From Pseudomonas luteola NBRC 103146 (lineage in GTDB: Bacteria > Pseudomonadota > Gammaproteobacteria > Pseudomonadales > Pseudomonadaceae), in assembly GCF_002091675.1 (NCBI RefSeq), contig NZ_BDAE01000003.1:372001-436000 (forward strand): a stretch of 64,000 nt of DNA, read 5' to 3'. Every line of letters begins with the position of its first letter. Within the stretch, counting starts at the first letter, position 1. The notes below the pieces were generated by a model. The model had not been told where the DNA came from. It saw nothing but the letters and a program-made list of their open reading frames with translations, and ran no database searches. This document shows positions 27,327 to 36,961 of the stretch, piece after piece. The position numbers were made by a program, and so were the translations under genes.

Positions 27327-29498
27327 ATGCAGAACGACGCTAATGTGGTTCATTTCAAAACGCTCAGTGATGCGGCGTTGCGGATTCCTGCTGCCCTCGT
27401 TCCGGTACGCGACAAAGCTGCCCAGCGGCTTAATGCAGCGCTCCAGCAATTGTTCGATAACGCGGACGATGCGCTGTTCGAGATGGCTGACCGCGCCACT
27501 AGCAACAACGAGCAGAATCTGTTCTTCGAAGCGATGCGTGACTTGCGTCTGAAGCGCAAGACGATCGAGCGTAATTTTTTGCAGCGCTACTTTGAGCGTT
27601 TCGCAGGACTGAATCAGGCAGACACGGCAAAAAATACTGCGCAGCTCGACGCCATTTCGTTCGAGGATCTGAGCCTGGTCCAGAATGATCAGCTCGAAGA
27701 GTCTGTCGCGCTCGATACAATGGTGACCAAAGCTGTCACCCGTAATGCGCTGGCCCTGGGCCATCTAAGTATTCGTTTCAACACCCAGTTAAGCCGAACG
27801 CTGGACGAAAACTCCAACCCGTTGGCGCCTCGCCCCTTGTGCGAAGCGTTTTTGGATGCGTGTCGTGGTTTGGGTGTTGAGATCAAGGTCAAGCTGATCA
27901 TTCTCAAGCTGTTCGAGCGTTTTGTGCTGAACGGTTTGGACCGCGTGTATGCCGAGGCGAATCAGCAGCTGATCGATGCGGGGATTCTCCCTCATCTCAA
28001 GCTGGCGCCGCCGCGTAATACCGGCCGCACGGCATCCACCACACCGGACAGCGAACAGGATCAGGAAGTATTCAGCGCGCTGCAGGGGCTGCTTGCGCAG
28101 GTGCGTCGCAGTGGCGGCGGCTCAATGGGTATGTCTGGCGGTGAGCCAGCAGGCACGGCTGAGCTTCATCCTATTACCAGTTACGACCTGATGCGGCTGT
28201 TGTCCCACTTGCAGCAGCATGTGCCTTCGCATGTCGAGAACAGTTACGACCTGCGCGGGATGCTGGATGACGCGCTGGGGCGTATCAGTGCGCGTAGCGG
28301 TCGAAAGCGGGTAGTGGGGCAGGTTGATGATGATGTTATCAATCTGGTGTCCATGCTGTTTGAGTTCATCCTTGATGACCTGACACTGCCTGATTCCCTG
28401 AAAGCGCTGATTGCCCGTCTGCAGATTCCCATGCTCAAGGTGGCGGTGCTGGATAAGGCCTTTTTCAGCCGACCCAATCATCCGGCCCGTAAGCTCTTGA
28501 ATGAGATTGCGGCGGCTTCGCTCGGTTGGGAAGAGCAGAATGAGCTACAGCGCGATGGGCTTTATCTAAAGATCGAGCAGATCGTTCAGCGGCTGCTCAG
28601 TGACTTTGTGGATGACCCGGATATCTTCAGCGAGCTGTTGAATGACTTCCTGGCCTATATGAGTGATGAGCGTCGCCGGAGTGAGTTGCTTGAGCAGCGC
28701 ACACGGGATGCGGAAGAGGGGCGTGCGCGGGCTGAGCAGGCTCGCCAGCAGGTAGAAGCCGCGCTGAATGAGCGGTTGGTTGGGCGTACGCTGCCGGAAG
28801 TAGTGGTTCGGGTCATTCGCGAAGCGTGGAGTCAGGTGCTCCTGTTGACGTGTCTCAAGCAGGGCTATGGCTCTGCCGAATGGCTCGCCGCGCTGCAGAC
28901 GATGGATGATCTGATCTGGAGTGTTGAGCCGCATGAAGATGCCGGCTCGCGGCAGAAGTTGCTGGGTATGGTGCCGGGGCTGCTCAAGGCCTTGCGTGAA
29001 GGGCTTGCCAGCGCGGCCTTCGATCCATTCTCTACCAGTGAGTTTTTCACCCAGCTTGAAGCCCTGCATGTGCAGACATTCCAGCAGGCTAAGCGCGTCG
29101 AGCACGGTGCGGCGGCGGTAGCCCATGAGCCACTAGCAGCGATGGTTGAGGTGGCTGATGAGATCGTGCTTCAGCCGGTTCAGGCCAAGCCTGCCGAGAC
29201 AGAGTTCAAGCCGGATGAGGAATCGCTCAGAACGATCGATGCTATCCATGTGGGTAGCTGGATTGAGCTGACCGAGGCCGATGATCACAAGGTCCGCTGC
29301 AAGCTGGCGGCGGTTATCAAGTCTGCCGGCCGTTATATTTTTGTAAATCGCGCAGGCATGAAGGTGATGGAAAAGTCACGTGAAAGTCTGGCTGTCGACT
29401 TGAGTCATGGAAAGCTGCGTATTCTGGACGATGCCCTGTTGTTTGATCGGGCGCTGGAATCCGTTATCGGAAATCTCCGCACGCTCAAACGCACCTGA
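27327..29498 (+). CDS. DUF1631 family protein
   Basis: A 723-residue, largely helical, charged protein of the DUF1631 family. The N-terminal region (ALRIPAALVPVRDKAAQRLNAALQQLFDNADDALFEMADRA) and LPDSLKALIARLQIPMLKVAVLDKAFFSRPNHPARKLLNEIA are family hallmarks. A basic coiled-coil-like stretch (RTRDAEEGRARAEQARQQVEAAL) is near residue 460. The last 90 residues (VGSWIELTEADDHKVRCKLAAVIKSAGRYIFVNRAGMKV) look like a small beta-barrel resembling PilZ domains. GGAGG precedes the ATG. It lies before ampDE in Pseudomonas generally; the function is unknown to me. Confidence 0.88.
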   Translation: MQNDANVVHFKTLSDAALRIPAALVPVRDKAAQRLNAALQQLFDNADDALFEMADRATSNNEQNLFFEAMRDLRLKRKTIERNFLQRYFERFAGLNQADTAKNTAQLDAISFEDLSLVQNDQLEESVALDTMVTKAVTRNALALGHLSIRFNTQLSRTLDENSNPLAPRPLCEAFLDACRGLGVEIKVKLIILKLFERFVLNGLDRVYAEANQQLIDAGILPHLKLAPPRNTGRTASTTPDSEQDQEVFSALQGLLAQVRRSGGGSMGMSGGEPAGTAELHPITSYDLMRLLSHLQQHVPSHVENSYDLRGMLDDALGRISARSGRKRVVGQVDDDVINLVSMLFEFILDDLTLPDSLKALIARLQIPMLKVAVLDKAFFSRPNHPARKLLNEIAAASLGWEEQNELQRDGLYLKIEQIVQRLLSDFVDDPDIFSELLNDFLAYMSDERRRSELLEQRTRDAEEGRARAEQARQQVEAALNERLVGRTLPEVVVRVIREAWSQVLLLTCLKQGYGSAEWLAALQTMDDLIWSVEPHEDAGSRQKLLGMVPGLLKALREGLASAAFDPFSTSEFFTQLEALHVQTFQQAKRVEHGAAAVAHEPLAAMVEVADEIVLQPVQAKPAETEFKPDEESLRTIDAIHVGSWIELTEADDHKVRCKLAAVIKSAGRYIFVNRAGMKVMEKSRESLAVDLSHGKLRILDDALLFDRALESVIGNLRTLKRT

Positions 29499-29516
29499 TC
29501 CCCTTCCGCTTATCTA

Positions 29517-29549
29517 AACACCGATCATGGGGCCACTCGGATCGGTGTT
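29517..29549 (+). terminator. Hairpin after the DUF1631 gene
   Basis: AACACCGATC at 29517-29526 pairs perfectly with GATCGGTGTT at 29540-29549 around a 13-base loop. No T-run follows, so its action as a terminator is uncertain. Confidence 0.45.
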
Positions 29550-29599
29550 CTTGGCCCTTCTGCCGCTCTGCTTTACATTAAGTGCTCACAGGAGTTCTT

Positions 29600-30160
29600 A
29601 TGTCCCCAGATTTTCAGGCGGGATGGTGGGTTCACGCCCAGCGTTGCCCGTCACCCAACTACAATGAGCGTCCCGTGGGAGAGCGGGTCTCGCTGCTGGT
29701 TATCCACAACATCAGTTTGCCGCCCGGCCAGTTTGGGATGGGAAAGGTCCAGCCTTTCTTTCAAAACACGCTGGACTGCAGTGAACATCCCTTTTTTCAG
29801 GAAATAGCCTCGTTAAGGGTATCAGCCCATTTTCTGATTGAACGTACAGGCGCTGTGACGCAGTTTGTGTCCTGTGATGATCGTGCCTGGCACGCTGGCG
29901 TATCCTGTTTTGCGGGCAGGGATGGTTGTAATGATTTTTCGATAGGAATTGAGCTGGAAGGTACCGATACCGAGCCTTATACGCAGGTGCAATACCATGT
30001 GCTTGAGCAACTGACGCGCGATGTGCTTCGGCATTACCCAGCCATAACACCTGACCGTATTTGCGGGCATAGTGATATTGCACCAGACCGCAAGACCGAT
30101 CCTGGGCCTGCCTTTGATTGGGACCGGTATCGGGCATCTTTGACAGGGGAGGGTAAATGA
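29600..30160 (+). CDS. ampD: AmpD, 1,6-anhydro-N-acetylmuramyl-L-alanine amidase
   Basis: A 186-residue zinc amidase. Zinc ligands are His in LVIHNISLP, His in CGHSDIAPDRKTDPGPAFDW and Asp in the same segment (KTDPG), and FSIGIELEG is also conserved. AmpD cleaves anhydromuropeptides during cell-wall recycling in the cytoplasm; its loss derepresses AmpC beta-lactamase through AmpR. I placed the start at ATG 29600, with AGGAG directly upstream; the GTG at 29582 lies before that ribosome site and is not used. It overlaps ampE by four bases. Confidence 0.95.
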   Translation: MSPDFQAGWWVHAQRCPSPNYNERPVGERVSLLVIHNISLPPGQFGMGKVQPFFQNTLDCSEHPFFQEIASLRVSAHFLIERTGAVTQFVSCDDRAWHAGVSCFAGRDGCNDFSIGIELEGTDTEPYTQVQYHVLEQLTRDVLRHYPAITPDRICGHSDIAPDRKTDPGPAFDWDRYRASLTGEGK

Positions 30161-30990
30161 CCTTTCTGAGCTTATTGCTTGTATTGGGCGTGGTATGGAC
30201 AACCCGCTGGCGGTTGCGGCTGCAACGTGATGGCTGGTGGCGCGCGCTGTTGGCTGAGGTGGAGCTGCATGTGGGGCGTCATAGCTCAATCTCGCTGATC
30301 GTTGTGGTAGGTGTGCCCCTGCTGATATTGGCTCTGGTGCTGGCAGTATTAAAGCCGGTTGCCTATGGCTGGCTGCTGTTGCCCGTACATGTGCTCGTGC
30401 TGTTGTATAGCCTGGGCCGACATGACCCCAGGCAGGCATTGGCAGGTTTCAGGGATTCCTGGCGGCGGGGTGATCTGGAGGCCGCAGCCTTGCGTGCAGA
30501 GCAGGATCTGGGTCTTCAAGCGGAAACGCCGGATGGGCTCTTGGCGCGTGTGCAAGAGCAGCTGCTATGGCGAGGCCACGAGGGCTTCTTTGCCGTGATT
30601 TTCTGGTACGTTGTGCTGGGACCGCTCATGGCGTTGGCTTACCGGCTGGTTGCGCTGACGGCTGCCCATGCGCGTAGCCCTGCCTTGCGCGCCCATGCAG
30701 AACAGCTGTGCCATGCCTTTGATTGGCTGCCGGCACGCTTACTCACTGCCAGCTTTGCGCTAGTCGGTGATTTTCTTTGCGCCAGCCGCGCAACGTTATC
30801 CGAGTGGTTGAACTGGGATATTCCCACTCCCAAGCTACTGGCTGATGCCGGTCGCGCTGCGGCTGATTTGCCTGTGGCTCTGGATGCCGAGGCGGGTGTT
30901 CACAGTCTTGATACGTTGTGGCAGTTGCTCGTCAGGGCTGCTGTGCTCTGGTACGTCTTGTTAGCGCTCTGGACGGTAGTGGGACGCTAG
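30157..30990 (+). CDS. ampE: AmpE, inner membrane protein
   Basis: A 277-residue integral membrane protein with hydrophobic segments near residues 1-15, 45-90, 145-170 and 255-275. The start MTFLSLLLVLGVVWTTRWRLRLQRDGWW and AIFWYVVLGPLMALAYRL are AmpE-like. AmpE belongs to the CobD/CbiB-related group and is encoded with ampD; its exact role in the peptidoglycan recycling/beta-lactamase pathway is not settled. The start overlaps ampD by four bases and the stop is four bases from the convergent tatD stop. Confidence 0.92.
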   Translation: MTFLSLLLVLGVVWTTRWRLRLQRDGWWRALLAEVELHVGRHSSISLIVVVGVPLLILALVLAVLKPVAYGWLLLPVHVLVLLYSLGRHDPRQALAGFRDSWRRGDLEAAALRAEQDLGLQAETPDGLLARVQEQLLWRGHEGFFAVIFWYVVLGPLMALAYRLVALTAAHARSPALRAHAEQLCHAFDWLPARLLTASFALVGDFLCASRATLSEWLNWDIPTPKLLADAGRAAADLPVALDAEAGVHSLDTLWQLLVRAAVLWYVLLALWTVVGR

Positions 30991-30994
30991 TCTT

Positions 30995-31783
30995 CTAAAG
31001 CGTGTCAGGGTCCCACCCAAAGACGGCACACGCATTGGTTGTACTGGCCTGGGCAAGTGCTTCGGAGGTCACGCCGAACAGCTCGGCGAGTGCCGCGCAA
31101 ATGTCAGGCAAGTGGGTAGGGCTGTTGCGAATGCCTGGGTACATGGCAGGGGCCATGTCAGGGGCGTCGGTTTCCAGAACGATGCCGTCCAGCGGCAGCC
31201 GCGGCACGACCTTTCTTAGTCGATTGGCTTGCGGCCATGTCGGCGCGCCGCCCAAGCCCAGCTTGAATCCTAGTTTCAAGTACTCCCGTGCTTCTTCGTA
31301 GCTGCCCGCAAAAGCGTGGACAACGCCCGCTCTGGGCGGCTTGTAGCGTTTTAGCGTGGCGATGACATCGGCATGGGCTTTTCTGACGTGCAGCAGGCTC
31401 GGCAGTTCGTATTCGATAGCCAGTTCGAGGTGTGATTCGAAAAGCGTCTGTTGGCGTGCCTTGTCGGGCTGCTCGATATAGTAATCCAGTCCGAATTCAC
31501 CCAGTGCGCAAAGCTTGGGATGACCAGCCCATTGATCCAGCCATGCCCTGAGCGTGTCGATGTCGCTCTCCTTGTGCACGTCCAGATAGCAGGGATGCAG
31601 GGCCAGGGCCGCGTAGAGCGGCCCATGGGCCAGCGCGGTAGACCATAACTGCGACCATAGGGATTCTTCGACACCAATCAGCACCTGACGCCGTACGCCT
31701 AGCGATGCGCACTGGTGCAGGAGTGCCTCCCGATCATCATCGAAGCCGGGAAAGTCCAGGTGGTTATGGGTATCGATCAACAT
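30995..31783 (-). CDS. TatD-family metal-dependent hydrolase
   Basis: A 262-residue TIM-barrel hydrolase. Metal-site motifs are LIDTHNHLDFPGFD at the N-terminus, GEFGLDYY, LLHVRKAH, VVHAFAGSYEEA and LETDAPDMAP, matching TatD/YcfH/YjjV-type nucleases. The family includes 3'-5' DNases and RNases and D-aminoacyl-tRNA deacylases, and the exact substrate here is open. It follows cra/fruR by 12 bases on the same strand, so it is probably cotranscribed with the regulator, an arrangement I recall from P. putida. Confidence 0.9.
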   Translation of the reverse strand: MLIDTHNHLDFPGFDDDREALLHQCASLGVRRQVLIGVEESLWSQLWSTALAHGPLYAALALHPCYLDVHKESDIDTLRAWLDQWAGHPKLCALGEFGLDYYIEQPDKARQQTLFESHLELAIEYELPSLLHVRKAHADVIATLKRYKPPRAGVVHAFAGSYEEAREYLKLGFKLGLGGAPTWPQANRLRKVVPRLPLDGIVLETDAPDMAPAMYPGIRNSPTHLPDICAALAELFGVTSEALAQASTTNACAVFGWDPDTL

Positions 31784-31795
31784 GGTAGGGGCCAG

Positions 31796-32791
31796 CTAGT
31801 CCTTGTGACGAGTCTTGAGCTGCCGGGGGATGGCATGAACACCGGGCTCGTAATGGTGGGATTCGATGGCATCCAGCATGAGGTTCAGGGCCTGCTCTGC
31901 AATGAGTTCGTGCTGCTGATAGAGTCCGTTGACCTTGATGGGAACGAAGTCGAGCAGCTGGGCGTCACCAAAGGTGGCGAGACGCAGATGGGAAGGCCAG
32001 CCTTCAGCCTGCTGTTGGAAAACATCGAAAACGCCTTCCAGCAGCACGTATGCCGTCGTAATGATCGCATCAGGCATATGGCCCAGCTCGCTCATCAGGT
32101 CCAGCATCAGGTCGCGTCCGCAGGTACGGCTGAACTGCTCGCCATAGCGAATCAGCTTCTTGCCGTTGAAGTCCTGTAAGGCCGATTCGAAACCCGCGGC
32201 GCGCTCACGGCTGATGACGAGGTCCGGACGGGCCGCGATCAGGGCGATTTCTCGAGGCGGCGTATCCAGCAGGGTCTTCGTCAGAAGGGAGCTGGCGGTC
32301 CGGTCGTCACTGACGACAGAGCAGAATTGGCTGGGGTCAAGCTGACGGTCAACGGCTACCACAGGCAATCCTTCTGCCTGCAGGCGGCGATAGGGCGTAT
32401 CGTCATCGGCCAGACAGCTGGCGGTGATAAGACCATCGCAGCGGCGTGCGCGAAACAGCGAGAGCAATTGCCGTTCGGTATCGGGCTCATCGTCGGTACA
32501 GGCAATGAGCAGTTGATAGCCCCGCAGCCGGGCTCTGATTTCCAGCTGCTTGGCCAGCCGTGCATAGCTGGGGTTTTCCAGGTCAGGCAGGATGAACCCA
32601 AGCGTCAGGGTCTGGCCGCGACGTAAGCCGGCAGCGCGCTGGTCCGGCTGGTAGCCGTATTGTTCGACCACTTGCTGTACGCGCGTGACGGTGGCTGGAC
32701 TGATGCGCCGCTGGTCGGCTTTTCCGTTGATGACGTAGCTGGCCGTGGTCACGGAGACGCCTGCCAGTCGAGCTATATCACTGAGCTTCAA
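31796..32791 (-). CDS. cra: Cra (FruR), LacI-family fructose repressor
   Basis: A 331-residue LacI-family regulator. The N-terminal helix-turn-helix and hinge read MKLSDIARLAGVSVTTASYVINGKADQRRIS, typical of Cra/FruR, followed by a periplasmic-binding-protein-like effector domain (LGFILPDLENPSYARLAKQLE). Cra in Pseudomonas responds to fructose 1-phosphate and controls mainly the fru operon. It is divergent from fruB, with one perfect operator between them. Confidence 0.94.
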   Translation of the reverse strand: MKLSDIARLAGVSVTTASYVINGKADQRRISPATVTRVQQVVEQYGYQPDQRAAGLRRGQTLTLGFILPDLENPSYARLAKQLEIRARLRGYQLLIACTDDEPDTERQLLSLFRARRCDGLITASCLADDDTPYRRLQAEGLPVVAVDRQLDPSQFCSVVSDDRTASSLLTKTLLDTPPREIALIAARPDLVISRERAAGFESALQDFNGKKLIRYGEQFSRTCGRDLMLDLMSELGHMPDAIITTAYVLLEGVFDVFQQQAEGWPSHLRLATFGDAQLLDFVPIKVNGLYQQHELIAEQALNLMLDAIESHHYEPGVHAIPRQLKTRHKD

Positions 32792-32982
32792 AACGATTCC
32801 TCTTGTGGCCGTGCGGTCTGGAACGCCTTTCTTGCTTATATGACCGCAATACCTTGCCTTTCATTGACGATAATCCATTTTCGAAAACAGACGGTCCGGT
32901 ATCTAACGCAATGGGCTGGCCTTTATTGTGTGTAGTGCTTCAAGGATCAACGATTATCGAGTAACGTGCCACTCTGTTTTGG

Positions 32983-32994
32983 TGAAACGTTTCA
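32983..32994. promoter_or_regulatory. Cra (FruR) operator in the cra/fruB intergenic region
   Basis: TGAAACGTTTCA is a perfect 12-base palindrome that matches the Cra operator core (GCTGAAACGTTTCA type). It is the only such site I see in the 336-base gap between cra and fruB, 133 bases before the fruB start. The rest of this gap contains no gene. Confidence 0.88.
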
Positions 32995-33127
32995 GCACAA
33001 TAGTGTCTTATCGCTGTTATGTCTGTATCGCCCGATGTCGATGATTCAACATGCGATTAGGCTAAAACAATCATTACAAGAAAGGCACGGTGCTCTTCGG
33101 TCGCTCGTAGTGCCATGGAGGATTTGA

Positions 33128-36010
33128 ATGTTCGAACTCGATGCGCAGCATATTCGCATGGGACAACAGGCCGCTGACAAGGATAGCGCGCTTGCCCTAC
33201 TGGGTGAGGCCCTTGTCGCGGATGGGCTTGTGGCTCCCGGCTATATCGATGGATTGCGTGCTCGCGAAGCCCAGGGTTCTACCTACCTTGGACAGGGTAT
33301 TGCCATTCCCCATGGTACTCCTCAGACCCGTGACCATGTGTTTACAACGGGCGTACGAATCATGCAATTCCCCGATGGTGTAAGTTGGGGGGAAGGGCAG
33401 ACCGCTTATCTGGCCATTGCAATTGCCGCCAAATCTGATGAACACCTTCGAATTCTCCAGTTATTGACGCGTGCACTGGGTGAAAAGTCGCTGGACGAGG
33501 CGATTCGCCGTGCCGAAAGCGCCGAGGCGATTGTTCAATTGCTGCATGGCGCCCCGCAAGAGCTTGAGCTGGATGACCAGCTGGTGCGTCTGCACGTGGA
33601 GGCTGATGATCTTGAAGACTTAGCGTGGGAAGGGGCACGTCTTCTGAAGAAGACACAATGCGTTGAGGCGGGATTTGCCGGTGCGCTACAAACGGGCGTC
33701 CCTCTGCCACTAGGAGAAGGGCTCTGGTGGCTGCACAGCGACCATGCTGTAAGCCGTCCTGGTCTTGCGTTTGTGACACCCGCAGCGCCGGTGGCGTTGG
33801 AGGGGCAGCCAGTCAAGGGCTTGTTCTGTCTGGCCAGCCTTGGTGAGGCTCACCGTGATTTGCTGGAGCGCCTGTGTGACTTGCTGATCGCTGGCCGTGC
33901 CCAGGAGCTTAGCCAGGCAACCTCCAGCCGGGCGGTGCTCGAAGCGCTGGGCGGTGAGGTAGCACCGGACTGGCCCAGTGCGAGTGTGGTGCTGGCTAAT
34001 GCCCATGGCTTGCATGCGCGTCCGGCCAAGGGGCTGGCGCGTGTGGCGAAGGCTTCAACCGGTGAGGTTCGGGTCAGGGTGGATGGCGGAACGGCCGTTT
34101 CGGCCAAGAGCTTGTCTCGCCTGCTGGCATTGGGTGCGCGCCGTGGTCAGGTGCTGGAGTTTCTGGCTGAGCCGGGAACCGATGCCGAAGCGCTGCTGGG
34201 GGATCTTGTCGCGGCGGTCGAGGCCGGGTTGGGTGAAGAGGTTGAGCCCATTAGCGCCAATACTCAACCGACGCACGCGGCCGTGCCGGTTGAAACCAAT
34301 ATTCTGGCGCGAGCAGAGGACACTGCGCCGCTAGCCTCAGGCGACACCTTCAAGGCCATTGCTGCGGCACCGGGCCTAGCCGTTGGGCCAGCCTATGTTG
34401 TGGCTCAGCAGCATTTTGACTTTCCTGCCGAGGGTGAGGGGGCTGCCGCTGAAACCGAGCGCCTCGAAGCGGCACTGGCGGCAGTCAGAACGGAAATCGA
34501 TGCCCTGATCAGCCGTAGCGAGGCGGGCGCTATTCGCGACATCTTTCTGACCCATCTGGAGATGCTTGATGATCCGGATCTGCGTGAGGGCGTACAGGCG
34601 CGCCTCAAGCGCAATGCCAGCGCCGCAGCGGCCTGGAATGCACAGATCGAGGAGGCGGCCGCTCAGCAGGAGTCATTGAAGGATGCGCTCCTGGCCGAAC
34701 GTGCGGCTGATCTGCGTGATGTAGGCCGCCGTGTTCTGGGGCATCTGTGTGGGGTTGGCTCCGCCAGTGAACCAAGCGAGCCCTATGTGCTGGTCATGGA
34801 TGAGGTCGGGCCTGGTGATGTGGCGCGTCTGGACCGTGACAGGGTCGCCGGTATCCTGACGGCACGTGGGGGTGCCAGCTCTCACAGCGCCATTGTTTCC
34901 CGCGCCTTGGGTATTCCTGCGATTGTAGGCGCTGGCCCGCGTGTACTGAACCTTGTACCTCAGACCATTCTACTGCTGGATGGCGATCATGGCCTTGTCG
35001 AGATCGGGCCGGATGCCGCACGCATCGAGCAGGTTCGTATAGAGCGCGAGGTGCGGGAGCATCGTCGACAGGAGGCCGAAGCCAAGCGGTTTGAGCCTGC
35101 GGTCACCCGCGACGGGCACCGCATTGAGGTGGCTGCGAACCTGGGCAACACGGCGGATGCCCCGGCGGTAGTCGAACAGGGCGCAGAGGCAGTTGGCTTG
35201 CTGCGTACCGAGCTGGTATTCATGAGCCATGATTCGGCACCTGACGAGCAGGCGCAGGAGAAGGATTACCGACGCGTACTGGATGCGTTGGATGGACGAC
35301 CGCTGGTGGTACGTACGCTGGATGTGGGAGGTGACAAGCCGTTGCCTTATATGCCAATTCCGGCCGAAGAGAACCCGTTCCTGGGCATTCGCGGTATACG
35401 CCTGACCCTACGTTGCCCGGAGGTGCTGGAAACCCAGCTGCGCGCCTTGCTTCGTGCGGCCGAGGGGCGTCCGCTTAGAATCATGTTTCCGATGGTGGGA
35501 CGGGTTGAGGAGTGGCGTCAGGCGCGAGATATCCTCAATCGTCTGCGGCAGGAGATTCCGGCGGTCAATTTGCAGGTAGGCATCATGATCGAAGTACCTT
35601 CGGCAGCCCTGTTGGCACCGGTGCTAGCGCAGGAAGTGGATTTCTTCAGCGTCGGAACGAATGACCTGACCCAATACGCCTTGGCGATCGACCGTGGTCA
35701 TCCTTTATTGTCCGGCGAGGCTGATGGCTTGCATCCCAGCGTGCTGCGCCTGATCGATATGACGGTCCAGGCCGCCCATGCATATGGCAAGTGGGTAGGC
35801 GTATGCGGAGAGTTGGCCGCCGATCCGCTGGCGGTTCCGCTTTTGATGGGGCTGGGTGTGGATGAACTCAGCGTTTCAGCGCGCAGCATTCCGCTGGTCA
35901 AGGCACGGGTGCGTGAACTGAATTTCGTAGCTGCGCAAGCCTGTGCCCAGCGAGCACTGGCGCTGGCGACAGCAGATGAAGTGCGCGCCAGCGTGGAGGC
36001 CATGCAATGA
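33128..36010 (+). CDS. fruB: FruB, fructose PTS EIIA-HPr-EI fusion protein
   Basis: A 960-residue three-part phosphotransferase. EIIA-Fru spans residues 1-145 with active His62 (GIAIPHGTPQTRDHV). An HPr domain is at about 285-370 with His296 (NAHGLHARPAKGL). Enzyme I follows from about 400 with His586 (GGASSHSAIVSRALGIPAIVG), RTELVFM and GVCGELAAD. It carries phosphate from phosphoenolpyruvate to FruA, so it holds all the soluble PTS functions for fructose. GGAGG precedes the ATG. It begins the fruBKA operon and overlaps fruK by four bases. Confidence 0.97.
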   Translation: MFELDAQHIRMGQQAADKDSALALLGEALVADGLVAPGYIDGLRAREAQGSTYLGQGIAIPHGTPQTRDHVFTTGVRIMQFPDGVSWGEGQTAYLAIAIAAKSDEHLRILQLLTRALGEKSLDEAIRRAESAEAIVQLLHGAPQELELDDQLVRLHVEADDLEDLAWEGARLLKKTQCVEAGFAGALQTGVPLPLGEGLWWLHSDHAVSRPGLAFVTPAAPVALEGQPVKGLFCLASLGEAHRDLLERLCDLLIAGRAQELSQATSSRAVLEALGGEVAPDWPSASVVLANAHGLHARPAKGLARVAKASTGEVRVRVDGGTAVSAKSLSRLLALGARRGQVLEFLAEPGTDAEALLGDLVAAVEAGLGEEVEPISANTQPTHAAVPVETNILARAEDTAPLASGDTFKAIAAAPGLAVGPAYVVAQQHFDFPAEGEGAAAETERLEAALAAVRTEIDALISRSEAGAIRDIFLTHLEMLDDPDLREGVQARLKRNASAAAAWNAQIEEAAAQQESLKDALLAERAADLRDVGRRVLGHLCGVGSASEPSEPYVLVMDEVGPGDVARLDRDRVAGILTARGGASSHSAIVSRALGIPAIVGAGPRVLNLVPQTILLLDGDHGLVEIGPDAARIEQVRIEREVREHRRQEAEAKRFEPAVTRDGHRIEVAANLGNTADAPAVVEQGAEAVGLLRTELVFMSHDSAPDEQAQEKDYRRVLDALDGRPLVVRTLDVGGDKPLPYMPIPAEENPFLGIRGIRLTLRCPEVLETQLRALLRAAEGRPLRIMFPMVGRVEEWRQARDILNRLRQEIPAVNLQVGIMIEVPSAALLAPVLAQEVDFFSVGTNDLTQYALAIDRGHPLLSGEADGLHPSVLRLIDMTVQAAHAYGKWVGVCGELAADPLAVPLLMGLGVDELSVSARSIPLVKARVRELNFVAAQACAQRALALATADEVRASVEAMQ

Positions 36011-36948
36011 GCCGTGTTTTGACCGTTACCTTGAATCCCGCGCTGGATCTGACTGTGCGACTGCCCGAGCTGCATCCGGGAGAAGTAAACCGTAGTGAAG
36101 CGGTTGTCATGCATGCGGCAGGCAAGGGACTGAATGTGGCTCAGGTCCTGGCAGACCTGGGGCATTCGCTGACCGTAACCGGCTTTCTGGGCGCTGATAA
36201 TGCCAAGCCATTCGAAGCCTTGTTTGCCGAGCGTGGTTTCAAGGATGCCTTTGTGCGGGTAGAGGGCGAGACCCGCAGTAACATCAAGCTGGCCGAAACC
36301 TCAGGCCGCATCACGGACATCAACGGGCCGGGGCCGCATGTTACCGAGACTGCTCAGGCTCAGTTGCTGCGCACCCTGGACGACGTAGCACCGGGACACG
36401 ATCTGGCCGTTGTGGCCGGCAGTCTGCCACGCGGCATCGGTGCCGACTGGCTTGCCGAGCTGGTTCAACGGCTGAAAGCCCTAGGCTTGCGGGTGGCACT
36501 GGATACCAGTGGCGCCGCGCTGCGTGCCGGGCTCAAGGCTGGGCCGTGGCTGGTCAAGCCTAATACCGAGGAGCTGTCCGACGCCTGTTCGGCACCTGCC
36601 GATACTGCCGAGCAGCAGGCTACGCTGGCCGCTCAGCTGGCCGCTCAGGGTGTTGAGCACATAGTGATCTCTCAGGGCAGCGAGGGTGTTCGGTGGTTTG
36701 CGCCAGGTCGCGTACTGCAGGCCGTTCCGCCCAGGGTGCAGGTGGCCAGCACCGTAGGGGCCGGCGACTCGCTTCTGGCCGGTATGGCGCACGGTTTGCT
36801 CACCGGACTTGAGCCGCAGGACGCGTTACGCAATGCCACAGCCATTGCTGCCATGGCCGTCACTCAAATCGGCTTTGGCATTGATGATCCTGCCCGTTTG
36901 GCAGAGTTGGCGAACGGCGTCAGTGTTCACGTCATGACAGAACAATAA
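36007..36948 (+). CDS. fruK: FruK, 1-phosphofructokinase
   Basis: A 313-residue PfkB-family kinase. Visible signatures are LNPALDLTVRLPELHPGEVNRSE, HAAGKGLNVAQVLADLG, DTSGAALRAGL, KPNTEELSD and the catalytic base motif VGAGDSLLAGMAHGL. It phosphorylates fructose 1-phosphate, made by FruA and FruB during uptake, to fructose 1,6-bisphosphate. It overlaps fruB by four bases and precedes fruA by 13 bases. Confidence 0.96.
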   Translation: MSRVLTVTLNPALDLTVRLPELHPGEVNRSEAVVMHAAGKGLNVAQVLADLGHSLTVTGFLGADNAKPFEALFAERGFKDAFVRVEGETRSNIKLAETSGRITDINGPGPHVTETAQAQLLRTLDDVAPGHDLAVVAGSLPRGIGADWLAELVQRLKALGLRVALDTSGAALRAGLKAGPWLVKPNTEELSDACSAPADTAEQQATLAAQLAAQGVEHIVISQGSEGVRWFAPGRVLQAVPPRVQVASTVGAGDSLLAGMAHGLLTGLEPQDALRNATAIAAMAVTQIGFGIDDPARLAELANGVSVHVMTEQ

Positions 36949-36961
36949 GCAGGGATAACTC

